Source: an uncultured Alphaproteobacteria bacterium (GTDB lineage: Bacteria > Pseudomonadota > Alphaproteobacteria > Rhodobacterales > Rhodobacteraceae). Taken from it: DNA of 64,000 nucleotides. The notes under the pieces were generated by a model. The model worked only from the letters and a program-made list of their open reading frames with translations, was not told where the DNA came from and ran no database searches. This document shows positions 1 through 9,597 of this stretch, piece after piece. How positions within the stretch are numbered: the stretch's first letter is position 1; each line of letters opens with the position of its first letter. A program made the translations under genes and the position numbers. Location of the stretch: positions 1-64,000 of the forward strand of contig CACFXF010000007.1 of the NCBI GenBank assembly GCA_902570265.1, read 5' to 3'.

Positions 1-95
1 GAGATATGATGAATTTTCGTATTTTTAAAGTGTATAATATTAGAATTAAATAAAGCATGACATAACAAATTTATAATGAAGAAAACAAAAAATAT

Positions 96-455
96 CTATT
101 TAATTAATCTACACTTACTAAACCAAAACCATCTTCTTTCAATATTAGGGAAAAAAACATAAATCAGAAATGATGAATCTGATACTGGAGTAGCCGTAAC
201 TATTGTACCATTTGGAGACAAAAATAAATCATAGTTAGGTAAGCTTAATGAAAGCTGTGAAAATTTTGGAATTTCTTGAGGTAAATTATTACTGCTTCTT
301 AAGTTTAAAGTTCCACTTTCTATACTCGCGGTAAATGTAACTTTATCTTTCTCAAGAGTTAACGTATTAGTCCAAGCATCACAGATATAGTTATTCGCAA
401 AAACTTTGCTTGTTAAAAATATTATTAATAAAATTATGTAGAAAAAACGGTTCAT
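96..455 (-). CDS. Small exported protein of unknown function
   Basis: The 119-residue product starts with a short basic end and a hydrophobic run ending FANNY at about residue 21-24, which looks like a cleavable Sec signal peptide, so it is probably periplasmic or surface exposed. The mature part is rich in Ser, Thr and Asn with alternating hydrophobic residues, suggesting a small beta-rich domain. It carries two Cys (about residues 25 and 115) that could form a disulfide. I recognise no family. It stands alone, divergent from the acyl-CoA synthetase gene downstream on the other strand. Base use matches its AT-rich neighbours. No function can be given. Confidence 0.55.
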   Translation of the reverse strand: MNRFFYIILLIIFLTSKVFANNYICDAWTNTLTLEKDKVTFTASIESGTLNLRSSNNLPQEIPKFSQLSLSLPNYDLFLSPNGTIVTATPVSDSSFLIYVFFPNIERRWFWFSKCRLIK

Positions 456-549
456 TAATTTTATAAAATTATAAAAAAGATTCTAAATTCTTAAATTAAA
501 CAATTTTTATTAATATAACTACTTAATATTTTAAGAGAAAAGGCTAAGA

Positions 550-2067
550 ATGTATAATAATATAAAAAAAAATGTTGAAAACTCAGATAGAATTGCCTTT
601 GAATCTCCAAATAGAGAGCCATTAAGTTACAGTGAACTCCACAAAAGTTTAGATCAAATTAAAATTGAATTTTTGAATTTATCAGTAAATCCTGAAGATA
701 CAGTCGCAATTGTACTACCTAATGGTCCTGATTTAGGCCTATTATTTATTGCTTGCTCATGTTTTGCAATTTCAGCTCCACTCAATCCCAATTATAGTAA
801 AAATGAGTTCATATTCTATTTATCTGATTTAAAAGCGAAATTTCTTATAGTAGATCCAAAACTAAAAACTGAAGCTTCCAAAGCTGCTACAGAACTGGGA
901 ATAACTATTATTCATCTTTCACCTAAAGAGAAAGCTGGGAAATTTAATTTAAAAAATGATACGAAAAGTTCAAATAGTACGATTGTTAAACAAAATTTTA
1001 TGAATAATACTTCTCTTTTACTTCATACTTCAGGTACAACATCTAAACCAAAACTTGTCCAACTGACTTCAGATAATTTAATTAATTCTGCACTAAATAT
1101 AGGAAGAACTTTAGACTTAAATGAGAAAGATTGCTGTCTAAACATCATGCCATTATTCCACATACATGGTCTTGTTGCGGTATTACTTTCTTGTATTCTA
1201 TTTAATGTAAAACTAGTTTTCACAACTGGTTTTAATGCCCTAGTCTTTTTCAAACTTTTACACCAATTTAAACCTACATGGTATAGTGGAGTACCTACAA
1301 TGCACCAAGCTATTCTTCAAAGAGCAAAAAATAATAATAAAATTATAGAAAATAGCTCACTAAGATTTATTAGATCTTCATCAGCTGCAATGCCTAAACC
1401 TGTGTTACTTGAAATGGAAAAAACATTTAATTGTCCTGTAATTGAAGCCTATGGAATGACTGAAGCTTCTCATCAAATTGCATCTAATCCACTTCCTCCA
1501 AAGGTAAGAAAAAATGGAACTGTGGGTATAGGATCTGGCCCATTAGTTGAGATAATGGACAAAGAAGGTAATATTTTAGAAAAAAATAAAGTTGGTGAAA
1601 TTGTCATCAAGGGAGAAACTGTAATTAAACAATATGCAAACAATGAAAAAGCTACTCTTTCTTCTTTTAAAAATGGTTGGTTTAAAACTGGGGACCTAGG
1701 TTTCATTGATGAAGACGGATATATAAAAGTTACAGGAAGAATTAAAGAGATTATTAACAAAGGTGGTGAAAAGATTTCACCCAAAGAAATAGATGATATA
1801 TTGCAAGAAATGAATGAAATAGAACAAGTTGTCTGCTTTCCTTTTCCTAGCGATAGGTATGGTGAAGAAATTGGTTGTGCTATAGTTTTAAAAGAAAGTA
1901 TGAATATTTCAGAAAAGGATATAACTGCGTATGCTTCTAAGCATATAGCCAAATTCAAAATACCAAGTAAATTTATTTTTCTTGATGAAATTCCAAAAGG
2001 CCCTACTGGGAAACTCCAAAGAATTGGTTTGTCTAAAATATTAGGTTTAGAAAATGAGTATAAGTGA
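550..2067 (+). CDS. AMP-forming acyl-CoA synthetase, oxalyl-CoA-synthetase-like
   Basis: This 505-residue protein is an ANL-superfamily adenylating enzyme that would join a carboxylic acid to CoA using ATP. Visible motifs in order are the phosphate loop TSGTTSKPK (about residues 160-168), the YGMTEASHQ adenine-side motif (about 300), the GWFKTGDLG hinge region (about 377-385) and the C-terminal catalytic lysine motif PTGKLQR (about 485-491). The sequence after MTEASHQ, reading SNPLPP, resembles the Pcs60/AAE3 oxalate-CoA ligase branch, so oxalate or another short diacid is a reasonable substrate guess. It has no signal peptide and is cytosolic. The last 14 bases overlap the following reductase gene, so the two are probably co-translated. 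The family is certain; the substrate is inferred. Confidence 0.85.
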   Translation: MYNNIKKNVENSDRIAFESPNREPLSYSELHKSLDQIKIEFLNLSVNPEDTVAIVLPNGPDLGLLFIACSCFAISAPLNPNYSKNEFIFYLSDLKAKFLIVDPKLKTEASKAATELGITIIHLSPKEKAGKFNLKNDTKSSNSTIVKQNFMNNTSLLLHTSGTTSKPKLVQLTSDNLINSALNIGRTLDLNEKDCCLNIMPLFHIHGLVAVLLSCILFNVKLVFTTGFNALVFFKLLHQFKPTWYSGVPTMHQAILQRAKNNNKIIENSSLRFIRSSSAAMPKPVLLEMEKTFNCPVIEAYGMTEASHQIASNPLPPKVRKNGTVGIGSGPLVEIMDKEGNILEKNKVGEIVIKGETVIKQYANNEKATLSSFKNGWFKTGDLGFIDEDGYIKVTGRIKEIINKGGEKISPKEIDDILQEMNEIEQVVCFPFPSDRYGEEIGCAIVLKESMNISEKDITAYASKHIAKFKIPSKFIFLDEIPKGPTGKLQRIGLSKILGLENEYK

Positions 2068-3049
2068 AATAAATAAACATTTTTGTATTTTTGGAGTAGG
2101 AGCAATAGGTGGTTTAATCACCGCTAATTTAAAAAAAAACGGTTATAACGTTTCTTGCATAGCACGAGGGAGTACATATGATAAAATCTCAAAAAATGGT
2201 ATTACTGTTATATCAAATTCTGAAAGAAACCAATTTTTCCCTACAGTCTATAAAATAGATGAAGAAATTCCTCCTATCGATTATTTATTTATTACTGTGA
2301 AGGCGAATACTCTTCCTGCAGTTGCCACAGATTTAAAACAACATATCATTAAAAATACTAATATTATAACAGGTATGAATGGTATTCCACACTGGTATTT
2401 CAACGGATTAAATTCTAAATTTAAACCGCTAAGAATAGAAGCTGTTGATCCAAAAGGAGTAGTTTCTAACTGTTTACCTCCCAAAAAAATAATTGGTTCT
2501 GTAATTTATCCAGCAGCAAAACTAATTGAACCAGGCGTAATTAAACATATAAGTGGTAATAAAATCACTCTTGGCGATCCAAGCGGTATGAATACTGAAC
2601 GTATTAATATCTTATCTAATGCGCTTAATAATTCTGGATTTAGAGCTCCTATAAAGAAAAATATAAGAGATGAAATTTGGATAAAATTACTTGGAAATGT
2701 AGCTTTCAATCCATTATCAGTTCTAACTGGAGGGACTCTAGAAGAAATGTGTAAAAATCTTGAAACAAGATCAATTGTTGAGGAAATAATGATTGAAACA
2801 AGATCAATAGGTGAGAAATTGGGAGCTAGTTTTCCTATTTCTATAGAAAAAAGAATTAAAGGTGCAGAAGCAGTTGGAGATCATAAGACTTCAATGTTAC
2901 AAGATTTTGAGGCAAATAAACCAATTGAATTTGATGCTATTGTTACTTCAGTTCAAGAATTAGGAAAATTAACTAATTCTTCTACCAAAGTATTAGATAT
3001 AGTAGCAAAAATTTTAAAACTAAAGATTAATTTGTTAAATATTCAATAA
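2054..3049 (+). CDS. 2-dehydropantoate 2-reductase family protein (PanE/ApbA)
   Basis: The 331-residue product begins with a Rossmann fold, GVGAIGG, about 12 residues in, as expected for NADPH-dependent ketopantoate reductases. The C-terminal helical domain carries WIKLLGNVAFNPLSVLTGGT (about residues 211-230), matching the K-x3-N-x4-N type catalytic and substrate region of this family. The ATG lies inside the end of the preceding acyl-CoA synthetase, so the pair is translationally coupled. PanE paralogues often reduce other 2-keto acids, and the partner gene suggests a catabolic rather than pantothenate role. Length is slightly above the usual 290-310 residues. Confidence 0.8.
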   Translation: MSISEINKHFCIFGVGAIGGLITANLKKNGYNVSCIARGSTYDKISKNGITVISNSERNQFFPTVYKIDEEIPPIDYLFITVKANTLPAVATDLKQHIIKNTNIITGMNGIPHWYFNGLNSKFKPLRIEAVDPKGVVSNCLPPKKIIGSVIYPAAKLIEPGVIKHISGNKITLGDPSGMNTERINILSNALNNSGFRAPIKKNIRDEIWIKLLGNVAFNPLSVLTGGTLEEMCKNLETRSIVEEIMIETRSIGEKLGASFPISIEKRIKGAEAVGDHKTSMLQDFEANKPIEFDAIVTSVQELGKLTNSSTKVLDIVAKILKLKINLLNIQ

Positions 3050-3071
3050 AATAATAACTATATTTCAATTA

Positions 3072-3110
3072 TTTAGAAAAAAAATAATTTTTTTTATTTT
3101 TTTTTCTAAA
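3072..3110. terminator. A/T-only hairpin, possible terminator
   Basis: Shortly after the stop of the reductase gene there is an inverted repeat made almost only of A and T: the left arm begins TTTAG plus eight A and the right arm has nine T then CTAAA. Further T-runs follow. It may end the upstream operon. A stem of only A-T pairs is weak, so this is tentative. Confidence 0.3.
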
Positions 3111-3157
3111 CTTTTTTAAAAATCAGTCGTTAGGGATATAAAATTTAAAATATGCTA

Positions 3158-3173
3158 TATGGTTGGAACCATA
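3158..3173. promoter_or_regulatory. Short palindrome upstream of the giant gene
   Basis: The sequence TATGGTTGGAACCATA is a palindrome with 7-bp arms, placed 23 bases before the start codon of the 1774-residue protein gene. It could be an operator or a 5' leader hairpin. No partner regulator is visible nearby, so the role is unknown. Confidence 0.25.
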
Positions 3174-3195
3174 CCATTGGCATAGGGGTACATAA

Positions 3196-6100
3196 ATGAC
3201 TAGAATTTCATCTGTTTCCATGGTTATGGAAACTTATTATAAATTAACTCAGACACCATCTGAAATGGAAGAGGAGTTAAAAAAAGAATTAGCCAATCAA
3301 AATAAGCAGCAAAGTGGTGATACATCCACCTTAGATGATCTCACTGAAGTGGTGGGTACTATTAAGGATGAAATTCAATTTTTAAATAAGGCAAAAAACA
3401 CATTTAATGAAATATATAAAATTATCGATGAAGCTCACAATTATTTAAAAAACTTAAATCATGAAGCTATAACTGGACTTAGTCAGACTAATTTAAAAAA
3501 TAAACTAGATGGTTATATTTCATCAATAAGATTAGCAGTATCAAATGATGGTGGTACTAATTTCTCTGATGAGCTTATAAAATATATAGATAAACTTACA
3601 GAAGTTAATATTGATGATATTTGGAAAACTTTGAGTTCTCATGAAGTTCAGGCAAAATCAAGCATCGTTGGTGGTCTGGACTCTAATGTTTCAACTAATC
3701 AGATTATAAGTGGTAAACAGATTAACATTGAAGGTGCACAAACTTCATTAAATCTAAGCCAAACTAGTAATCAAAGTGCTAATATTCTAGCTTCTTCAAT
3801 AAACGGATTATCAACTCTAGGTGTTTATGCAAAAGCAAAAAATAATGTTTCATTTTCAAATTTAAGCTCAACCGGAACTTATTCTTTTAAAATTACCAAT
3901 ACAAAAACTGGTGGATCAGGTCATTCTCTATCTGGAATAACTATTACTGATGTCAATAATTTAACACCATTTTATGACGCTGTTAATAATAGCGCTGGTT
4001 CTACTGGAGTAACAGCTAAAATAAATGCAGATCTATCAGTAGTAACATTAGTCGATGCTAAAGGTGACAATATAAATCTATCTAATTTTACAACAACAAG
4101 TGGAAATCCTACTTTAAATATATTTTCTGAGTATAATCGTAGTTCTAGAGATGCCAGTTTGGCAAGCATAAACGTACATTTCAAAGAAGACTCAAATATT
4201 GGAGATGACGGTGAGTTGAGAGGAGGTTATGTTGAATTTTTTACATATGACAAATTAAATAATGAAAGTATTTCTATTGACACAAGCACAGCAGTTAAAG
4301 TCGATTTAAACGAAGTTTCAATAGTTGATGATCAAATATATGTGGGCTTGGGAGAATCAAATTCAACTCAAATAGGATATATTGATTCAACTTTCAATGG
4401 ACAAAATGGTCAACGACTTCGTTTTAAATTTTATGATGAGGATCCTAGTGGCTCTCAAACTATATTTATTAACGAAACTATTCTACAGAATTTGTCAAAT
4501 CTAGTAACCTTCAATCATGTTAATATGGATATAACTAATTATCCAGATGATCTTGATAAAGATCCTAGAATAGAGACAGTAACTGCAGATATTAATGCAG
4601 CTATTTTTAGTACAGGAGTTGCTGAAAATCCAGTTACTTCTACCTCTAATGCTATAGCAACTGCGAACTACGGACTTACAGGCACCCATGATGTTACGGT
4701 TACAGGAACTTTTCAATATGTAGGTAATACTAGTGATGTCTCTAGAACTGTAACAATTGAGGCTAACGCAAGTGCAAAGTTATTAGCAGAACAACTCAAT
4801 ACAATTGCAACTCCTACAAATACCACTTTTGCAGCTGGTAATAAATTAGTCATATCGCATGCAGAGGCTTTAGGAGATATATCCTTTAAATTAGGTAGTC
4901 ACAATAAAACTTCTGGAATTATCGGGACAGCAGATATCTCCTCAAATATAACAGAAACTGGTCAACAAATTCGTATTCAAAGATTTGGAGCTTTAGGAAA
5001 TACTAGATCTTTCACAATTACAGGAACAGGGTCTGATGGAGGTTCTTTAACTGAAACAATAGCTAATGTAGCAGCAAATTCTACAGCTACTGGTTCTAGT
5101 TATTTTTCAACTGTTCATAGTATTGTGACAGATGGAGCTCTAGGTGGGGATGGAATTTTTAATATAGGAACCTCAACAGATAATGACGAAATAATAAGTG
5201 CACCTGGAGGTGGGGGATACAGTGAGCCCACCTTAACTAGTTTTAAAATCAATGGTTCTGCAGCTTCTGATAAAAATATAGCCAGACTTACTTACCATGA
5301 CGGTAATGCAGAAAGAAATCTAACTAATTTAAAAAATGCTATTAATGCTCAAAGTGGGACAACGGGGATAACAGCTGAAGATTTTATAACAAATGAAGAA
5401 CTTTTATTGAGTCATTCTACCGGTGAGAATATTGTAATAAGTGAACTAAGTGGAGTTGGAATAAAAGTTCAGCCTCTCCAAATAGGAGCTTCGTCTGAAA
5501 ATGGTGGGTTAAGGGATAATGTTCGAAGAACATTAGATGCCTCTAGAAATTTAGACTTCATCACTGACAAAAGATTTGTAGCGATTACTCCTACAAGTTC
5601 AGGTTCAATTACTGCTGATTATACCATCACGGGAACAAATTTTTCCGGCAGCACAATTTCTGAAACAATTTCTGGAATTAATCCAAGTGGTGGCACCCAA
5701 TATTCTAAACAATCCTTTTCTACAGTTTCTCAAATCACTACTTCAAATGTAACTTCTGATGTAACACTCGTAGGACATGTAGATACAGATGGTAGTAGTA
5801 ATTTGGTAGCTAATTCTATTATAGCTGATGATGCAAGTAATACCGCTAGGCCATTAGAAAATGATGGAACAACTAAAAGTGAAATATCCTTAAATGGAAG
5901 TAGTGTATCGGGTACTGCAGACTTGCTAAGTGCTACAGACGGACAATTTGTGACAGTAACAGCTGATGCAGGATCACCAGTTCTTACAGTAAGAATAAAT
6001 GGAAGAAATTATTTAGGAGATGCACTTGAAAGAGATATCGAAATTGTACCAGGTTCAACTGTAACAATAAATTCAAATGGTGACTCAGACAGGTTTGCAA

Positions 6101-8520
6101 CCGTTCATCGAATGAGAACTTTGGGCTCTATGATTGGAGAAAGAATAAATATACAAAATGCTGGATCTAGACAAACTCAGTTCACAATTTCAGGAACGCT
6201 TCATGATGGTGATTCAGATACTGAAGTTGTAACAGTTTCTGCAGGTGGAACTACTTCAGGATCAAAATATTTTAAAACTGTTACAGATATAAAAGCTAAT
6301 CTTAATCCTAATGGAAATGTTATAATTGGTACAGTAAGAGATCAAGATGCAGTATTCACTTCACAGTCCCCCAACTCATCAGAAAGAGTAAATATACAAA
6401 ATGCTGGAACACAAAATACTATTTTTACAGTTAATGGGACATTAGAAAACGGATCATCTGATACTGAAACAATATCTGTTTCAGCAGGTGCAACACAAAA
6501 TGGAACTACTAATTTTAAAACTATTACAAGTATTTCTGCAAATGTTAATCCAGATGGTGCGATAACTATTGGAACTTCTTCAGATCCAGATGGTATAATT
6601 GATACTGTAACTCCAGGAAGTTCAGGTGCTATTTCTTTAAATGGTGCATATGTAACTTCCGGTGTTGCAGTTTTAGGAACAAACTTTTCATTAACTCTTG
6701 ATGGAGCTGATGTTTCGTCAGGGACAGCAACACTTGCAGAAGGTAATATTCAAGTTGGAGTTGTAGGAAATAATAATGGTTTAGCCCAAAGCCAAAAACC
6801 TAGCCATGATAGTAATGATAGAATCGACCTTACTGAAAATGGAACAATCTCTAGCAGTGGTGGAGCTTTTGCTCTAACGGATGGAAAATTAGTATCTATT
6901 AATGTCCCTACTGACGGTATAAAAGGTAGTTATCGTGTTAAAGGAATGGATAAATATGGGAGAAATAATCAAGAAGAAGTAATCAATGCTAATTCTCATG
7001 GTTCTGCAATCAACGGTTCAACAGGTTTTTTAAGGATTTCTAATGTTTACGTGAATAGTTTAGATCCATCTGATATCAAAGTAGGAACAGCCAGAGATAA
7101 TGCTGATAGTGGTACTGCCAATACTATTTTTGATGATGATGCAATTACTACAGCAAATGGTTATCAAGCAGCAGGAAACCTAAATATCAATGGTTCTGCT
7201 ACTTCGGGAGGTACTGCTATTTTAAATGATTCTAATTTGTCTTACACTATTACTGGAACTAACTCAGAAGGCACTAACATTAGTGAAACTATATCTGGTT
7301 CTGCCACTTCTCCTAGTGTTAAATCTTCTAAACAGTATGCTACGGTAACACAAATATCTGTCGCTAGCTCTCCATCCACATCAGCGGCTGGAAATGTAAG
7401 AATAGGAACCAATACTAGCACAAATAATGTTGCTTCGACTCAAGCTCCAACTCCTGGGGCAAATCTTTCTCTTGCAGGAAGTGCAGGTTCTTTAAGTACT
7501 AATGACTCAGTTTTGATAATTGGATCAGTACAAGGAACTTCTAGGCAAAAACTTTCTTTTTCTGCAACTGACGATCACTATTTTGATAGAGTAAGTTATA
7601 GATCCGACACATTAGATAATAGTACTATTACAACTCCAATCCCTAATTTGACTTCTCCTGGCCTGAAAATAACTACAAATAGCAACCATGAAGTTATCAC
7701 TACTGGAGAAATCTTTGTTCACTCAAACAAACCTTTTACTATCACGCAACAGGATGCAGCTGACGAAAATAAAGCAGTACAAATCTTTGCTGATGCTGGA
7801 AATAACAATGTGGCATTTACCATTAAAGGAAGAGACGATTTAGGTAATTTGATTGAAGAAAGCATCACAAGTTCAGCTGGAAACAGTGTATCAAGCACAA
7901 CCAAATTTGCAACTGTATATCAAATAACAGCTGCTGGGGATCCTGGTGGAAATATAAAGGTAGGTACATCAATAGATGACGACTCAATAGCTACTTCCCA
8001 AAGTCTTAATATGGCTGTTTCAAGCCATCTAGTAATAAACGGAGTAAGAGAAAGTACTGAAAAAGCACTTGTAGGTGGATTTAATTATGATCAAGCTGTT
8101 TTGAGAAATGATGGGAGTACATTTTTTTCTTTAGACAATAATGAAAATGAAGTGAATCTTTATGATTTCAGTCTTTCCCAAACTGTAGCTGGACAAGAAT
8201 TCACCCAGCGTTACGCTCATGCATTAACTGATGTGACAGATGCAATCACTACAATAGATGCTGCCCTATTGAGAGAAACACAGGTTAATAGTGCCGGAGA
8301 GGATTTAACAGCAAAGAAAGCTCAGTCAGGTTTTACAAAAGAAGAGTTTATAGAAATGGGGTTAAAAACTGCAGATCGAATTAAAAATTTAACTTCAAAA
8401 ACATTACTTATTAAAAACATTTACTCACAACGTCACAACCTAAGCATGCTAATGAGTGGGCAACTATTTGGATTTGGTATGCTTAATTTCAAAGGTGATT
8501 TTAACTTATCAAAAAAATAA
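3196..8520 (+). CDS. Giant flagellin-like repeat protein (1774 residues)
   Basis: The first 160 or so residues and the last 100 or so are predicted helical and charged, while the 1500 residues between are rich in Ser, Thr, Asn and Gly with beta-strand patterning. This helical-ends, variable-beta-middle layout is that of flagellins. Segments near residues 255-297 and 704-749 (for example LTNLKNAINAQSG then TGITA) resemble the Flagellin_IN motif. At least eight diverged copies of a module of about 60 residues occur, starting near 606, 809, 930, 996, 1077, 1246, 1350 and 1541. The consensus is FTITG, then ET-I-, then YF-TV--I, and finally IGT--D-D. There is almost no Cys and no classical signal peptide. 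No flagellar or type I secretion genes are nearby. The module also recalls phage structural proteins. Surface filament or adhesin is the best guess. Confidence 0.6.
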   Translation: MTRISSVSMVMETYYKLTQTPSEMEEELKKELANQNKQQSGDTSTLDDLTEVVGTIKDEIQFLNKAKNTFNEIYKIIDEAHNYLKNLNHEAITGLSQTNLKNKLDGYISSIRLAVSNDGGTNFSDELIKYIDKLTEVNIDDIWKTLSSHEVQAKSSIVGGLDSNVSTNQIISGKQINIEGAQTSLNLSQTSNQSANILASSINGLSTLGVYAKAKNNVSFSNLSSTGTYSFKITNTKTGGSGHSLSGITITDVNNLTPFYDAVNNSAGSTGVTAKINADLSVVTLVDAKGDNINLSNFTTTSGNPTLNIFSEYNRSSRDASLASINVHFKEDSNIGDDGELRGGYVEFFTYDKLNNESISIDTSTAVKVDLNEVSIVDDQIYVGLGESNSTQIGYIDSTFNGQNGQRLRFKFYDEDPSGSQTIFINETILQNLSNLVTFNHVNMDITNYPDDLDKDPRIETVTADINAAIFSTGVAENPVTSTSNAIATANYGLTGTHDVTVTGTFQYVGNTSDVSRTVTIEANASAKLLAEQLNTIATPTNTTFAAGNKLVISHAEALGDISFKLGSHNKTSGIIGTADISSNITETGQQIRIQRFGALGNTRSFTITGTGSDGGSLTETIANVAANSTATGSSYFSTVHSIVTDGALGGDGIFNIGTSTDNDEIISAPGGGGYSEPTLTSFKINGSAASDKNIARLTYHDGNAERNLTNLKNAINAQSGTTGITAEDFITNEELLLSHSTGENIVISELSGVGIKVQPLQIGASSENGGLRDNVRRTLDASRNLDFITDKRFVAITPTSSGSITADYTITGTNFSGSTISETISGINPSGGTQYSKQSFSTVSQITTSNVTSDVTLVGHVDTDGSSNLVANSIIADDASNTARPLENDGTTKSEISLNGSSVSGTADLLSATDGQFVTVTADAGSPVLTVRINGRNYLGDALERDIEIVPGSTVTINSNGDSDRFATVHRMRTLGSMIGERINIQNAGSRQTQFTISGTLHDGDSDTEVVTVSAGGTTSGSKYFKTVTDIKANLNPNGNVIIGTVRDQDAVFTSQSPNSSERVNIQNAGTQNTIFTVNGTLENGSSDTETISVSAGATQNGTTNFKTITSISANVNPDGAITIGTSSDPDGIIDTVTPGSSGAISLNGAYVTSGVAVLGTNFSLTLDGADVSSGTATLAEGNIQVGVVGNNNGLAQSQKPSHDSNDRIDLTENGTISSSGGAFALTDGKLVSINVPTDGIKGSYRVKGMDKYGRNNQEEVINANSHGSAINGSTGFLRISNVYVNSLDPSDIKVGTARDNADSGTANTIFDDDAITTANGYQAAGNLNINGSATSGGTAILNDSNLSYTITGTNSEGTNISETISGSATSPSVKSSKQYATVTQISVASSPSTSAAGNVRIGTNTSTNNVASTQAPTPGANLSLAGSAGSLSTNDSVLIIGSVQGTSRQKLSFSATDDHYFDRVSYRSDTLDNSTITTPIPNLTSPGLKITTNSNHEVITTGEIFVHSNKPFTITQQDAADENKAVQIFADAGNNNVAFTIKGRDDLGNLIEESITSSAGNSVSSTTKFATVYQITAAGDPGGNIKVGTSIDDDSIATSQSLNMAVSSHLVINGVRESTEKALVGGFNYDQAVLRNDGSTFFSLDNNENEVNLYDFSLSQTVAGQEFTQRYAHALTDVTDAITTIDAALLRETQVNSAGEDLTAKKAQSGFTKEEFIEMGLKTADRIKNLTSKTLLIKNIYSQRHNLSMLMSGQLFGFGMLNFKGDFNLSKK

Positions 8521-8543
8521 AACCTCTTTTTAAAAAAATAATT

Positions 8544-9575
8544 TTAATATGATGGCCAAGTATCTGAAAGCTTATAACCTTGTTTAAATGGATCCGATTG
8601 ATCCATAAAATATGAATGATGACCAGTAATCCAAGCGCTTCCTGAAATTTTAGGGATTATATAGTTTCTATTAGCTTTTTTTTGAATATCTTCAACTTTA
8701 CACTCAAATTGCGTATCCAAAATAGATTTGCCAATGAATATATCTGACTTTTTTAAAATACCATTTTCAACAAGCAATGCCATTCTTGCAGAACATCCTG
8801 TTCCACATGGAGAACGATCTAATTTTCCTGGCTTAATAACAACCGCATTTTTTCCTTCAGCATATCCTTTTTTGTTTTTATCAATTGGAAGTGTGAATTG
8901 ACAAAAGGATATATGATTCCAATCTTTTATTTTTGGATGTTTAAAACCTATTTGCTCATTGGCTAAAGTAGTAATTTTTTCTCCTAATTTCACAAGATCA
9001 GCTGCCTCATTTTTAATTAATGAAAAACCAAGTTTTTTTGCATCGATTATTACAAAACTATCTCCACCAAACGCTATATCTACTTTGAAAGTACCCAAAT
9101 CTGGTATCTCTAAATCACAATCTTTCTTATAAACAAAACTAGGTAAATTTTCTATTTCTACTTTTTTTACCTTACCATCACAACAATATGCTCTAGTTTT
9201 AATTAGCCCGCCTGGTGACTCTAAAATAAGATCACTAAATGGCTCTTCCATAGACTTCATTCCAGTTTCAAAAATAACAGTAGTTGTACAAATTGCATTA
9301 GATCCTGACATTGGTGGATTGAACATAGGCTCCATTATTATCCAACCAAAATCAGCTTTCTTATCTATTGGAGGTAGAATTAAATTGAAATGTTTATAAA
9401 CCCCACCTCTAGGTTCCAATAGCAATAGATTTCTTAACTCAGGGTGGTCCATCAAGAATTTTGATTTTTCTGCAATAGTTTTTCCTATTGGATTCTGAAC
9501 ACCTGATAAAATGACCTCACCAACTTCTCCAGCAGCATGACATCCAATAGTATTTATTAAAATTTGACTTCTCAT
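8544..9575 (-). CDS. Proline racemase superfamily protein (Ser/Cys variant)
   Basis: The 343-residue sequence has the overall plan of proline racemase and hydroxyproline epimerase or dehydratase enzymes. The N-terminal IGCHAAGEVG motif is present, the first catalytic position reads PPMSGSN (Ser90 where racemases have Cys), and the second is DRSPCGTGC with Cys257 retained. Cys/Cys members racemise or epimerise, Thr/Cys members are trans-3-hydroxyproline dehydratases, and Ser/Cys members are known among the hydroxyproline enzymes. A hydroxyproline-type substrate is therefore likely but not proven. It is convergent with the giant repeat gene, with only 23 bases between stops, and is followed upstream by a CIA30-domain gene on the same strand. 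Confidence 0.8.
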   Translation of the reverse strand: MRSQILINTIGCHAAGEVGEVILSGVQNPIGKTIAEKSKFLMDHPELRNLLLLEPRGGVYKHFNLILPPIDKKADFGWIIMEPMFNPPMSGSNAICTTTVIFETGMKSMEEPFSDLILESPGGLIKTRAYCCDGKVKKVEIENLPSFVYKKDCDLEIPDLGTFKVDIAFGGDSFVIIDAKKLGFSLIKNEAADLVKLGEKITTLANEQIGFKHPKIKDWNHISFCQFTLPIDKNKKGYAEGKNAVVIKPGKLDRSPCGTGCSARMALLVENGILKKSDIFIGKSILDTQFECKVEDIQKKANRNYIIPKISGSAWITGHHSYFMDQSDPFKQGYKLSDTWPSY

Positions 9576-9597
9576 AAAATTTCAAATTCACTAAGAT

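Noticed and set aside
1473-2105. A minus-strand frame of 210 codons over the acyl-CoA synthetase
   Set aside because: It overlaps conserved motifs of the sense gene and has the hydrophobic, Ser-rich makeup of antisense AT-rich coding DNA.
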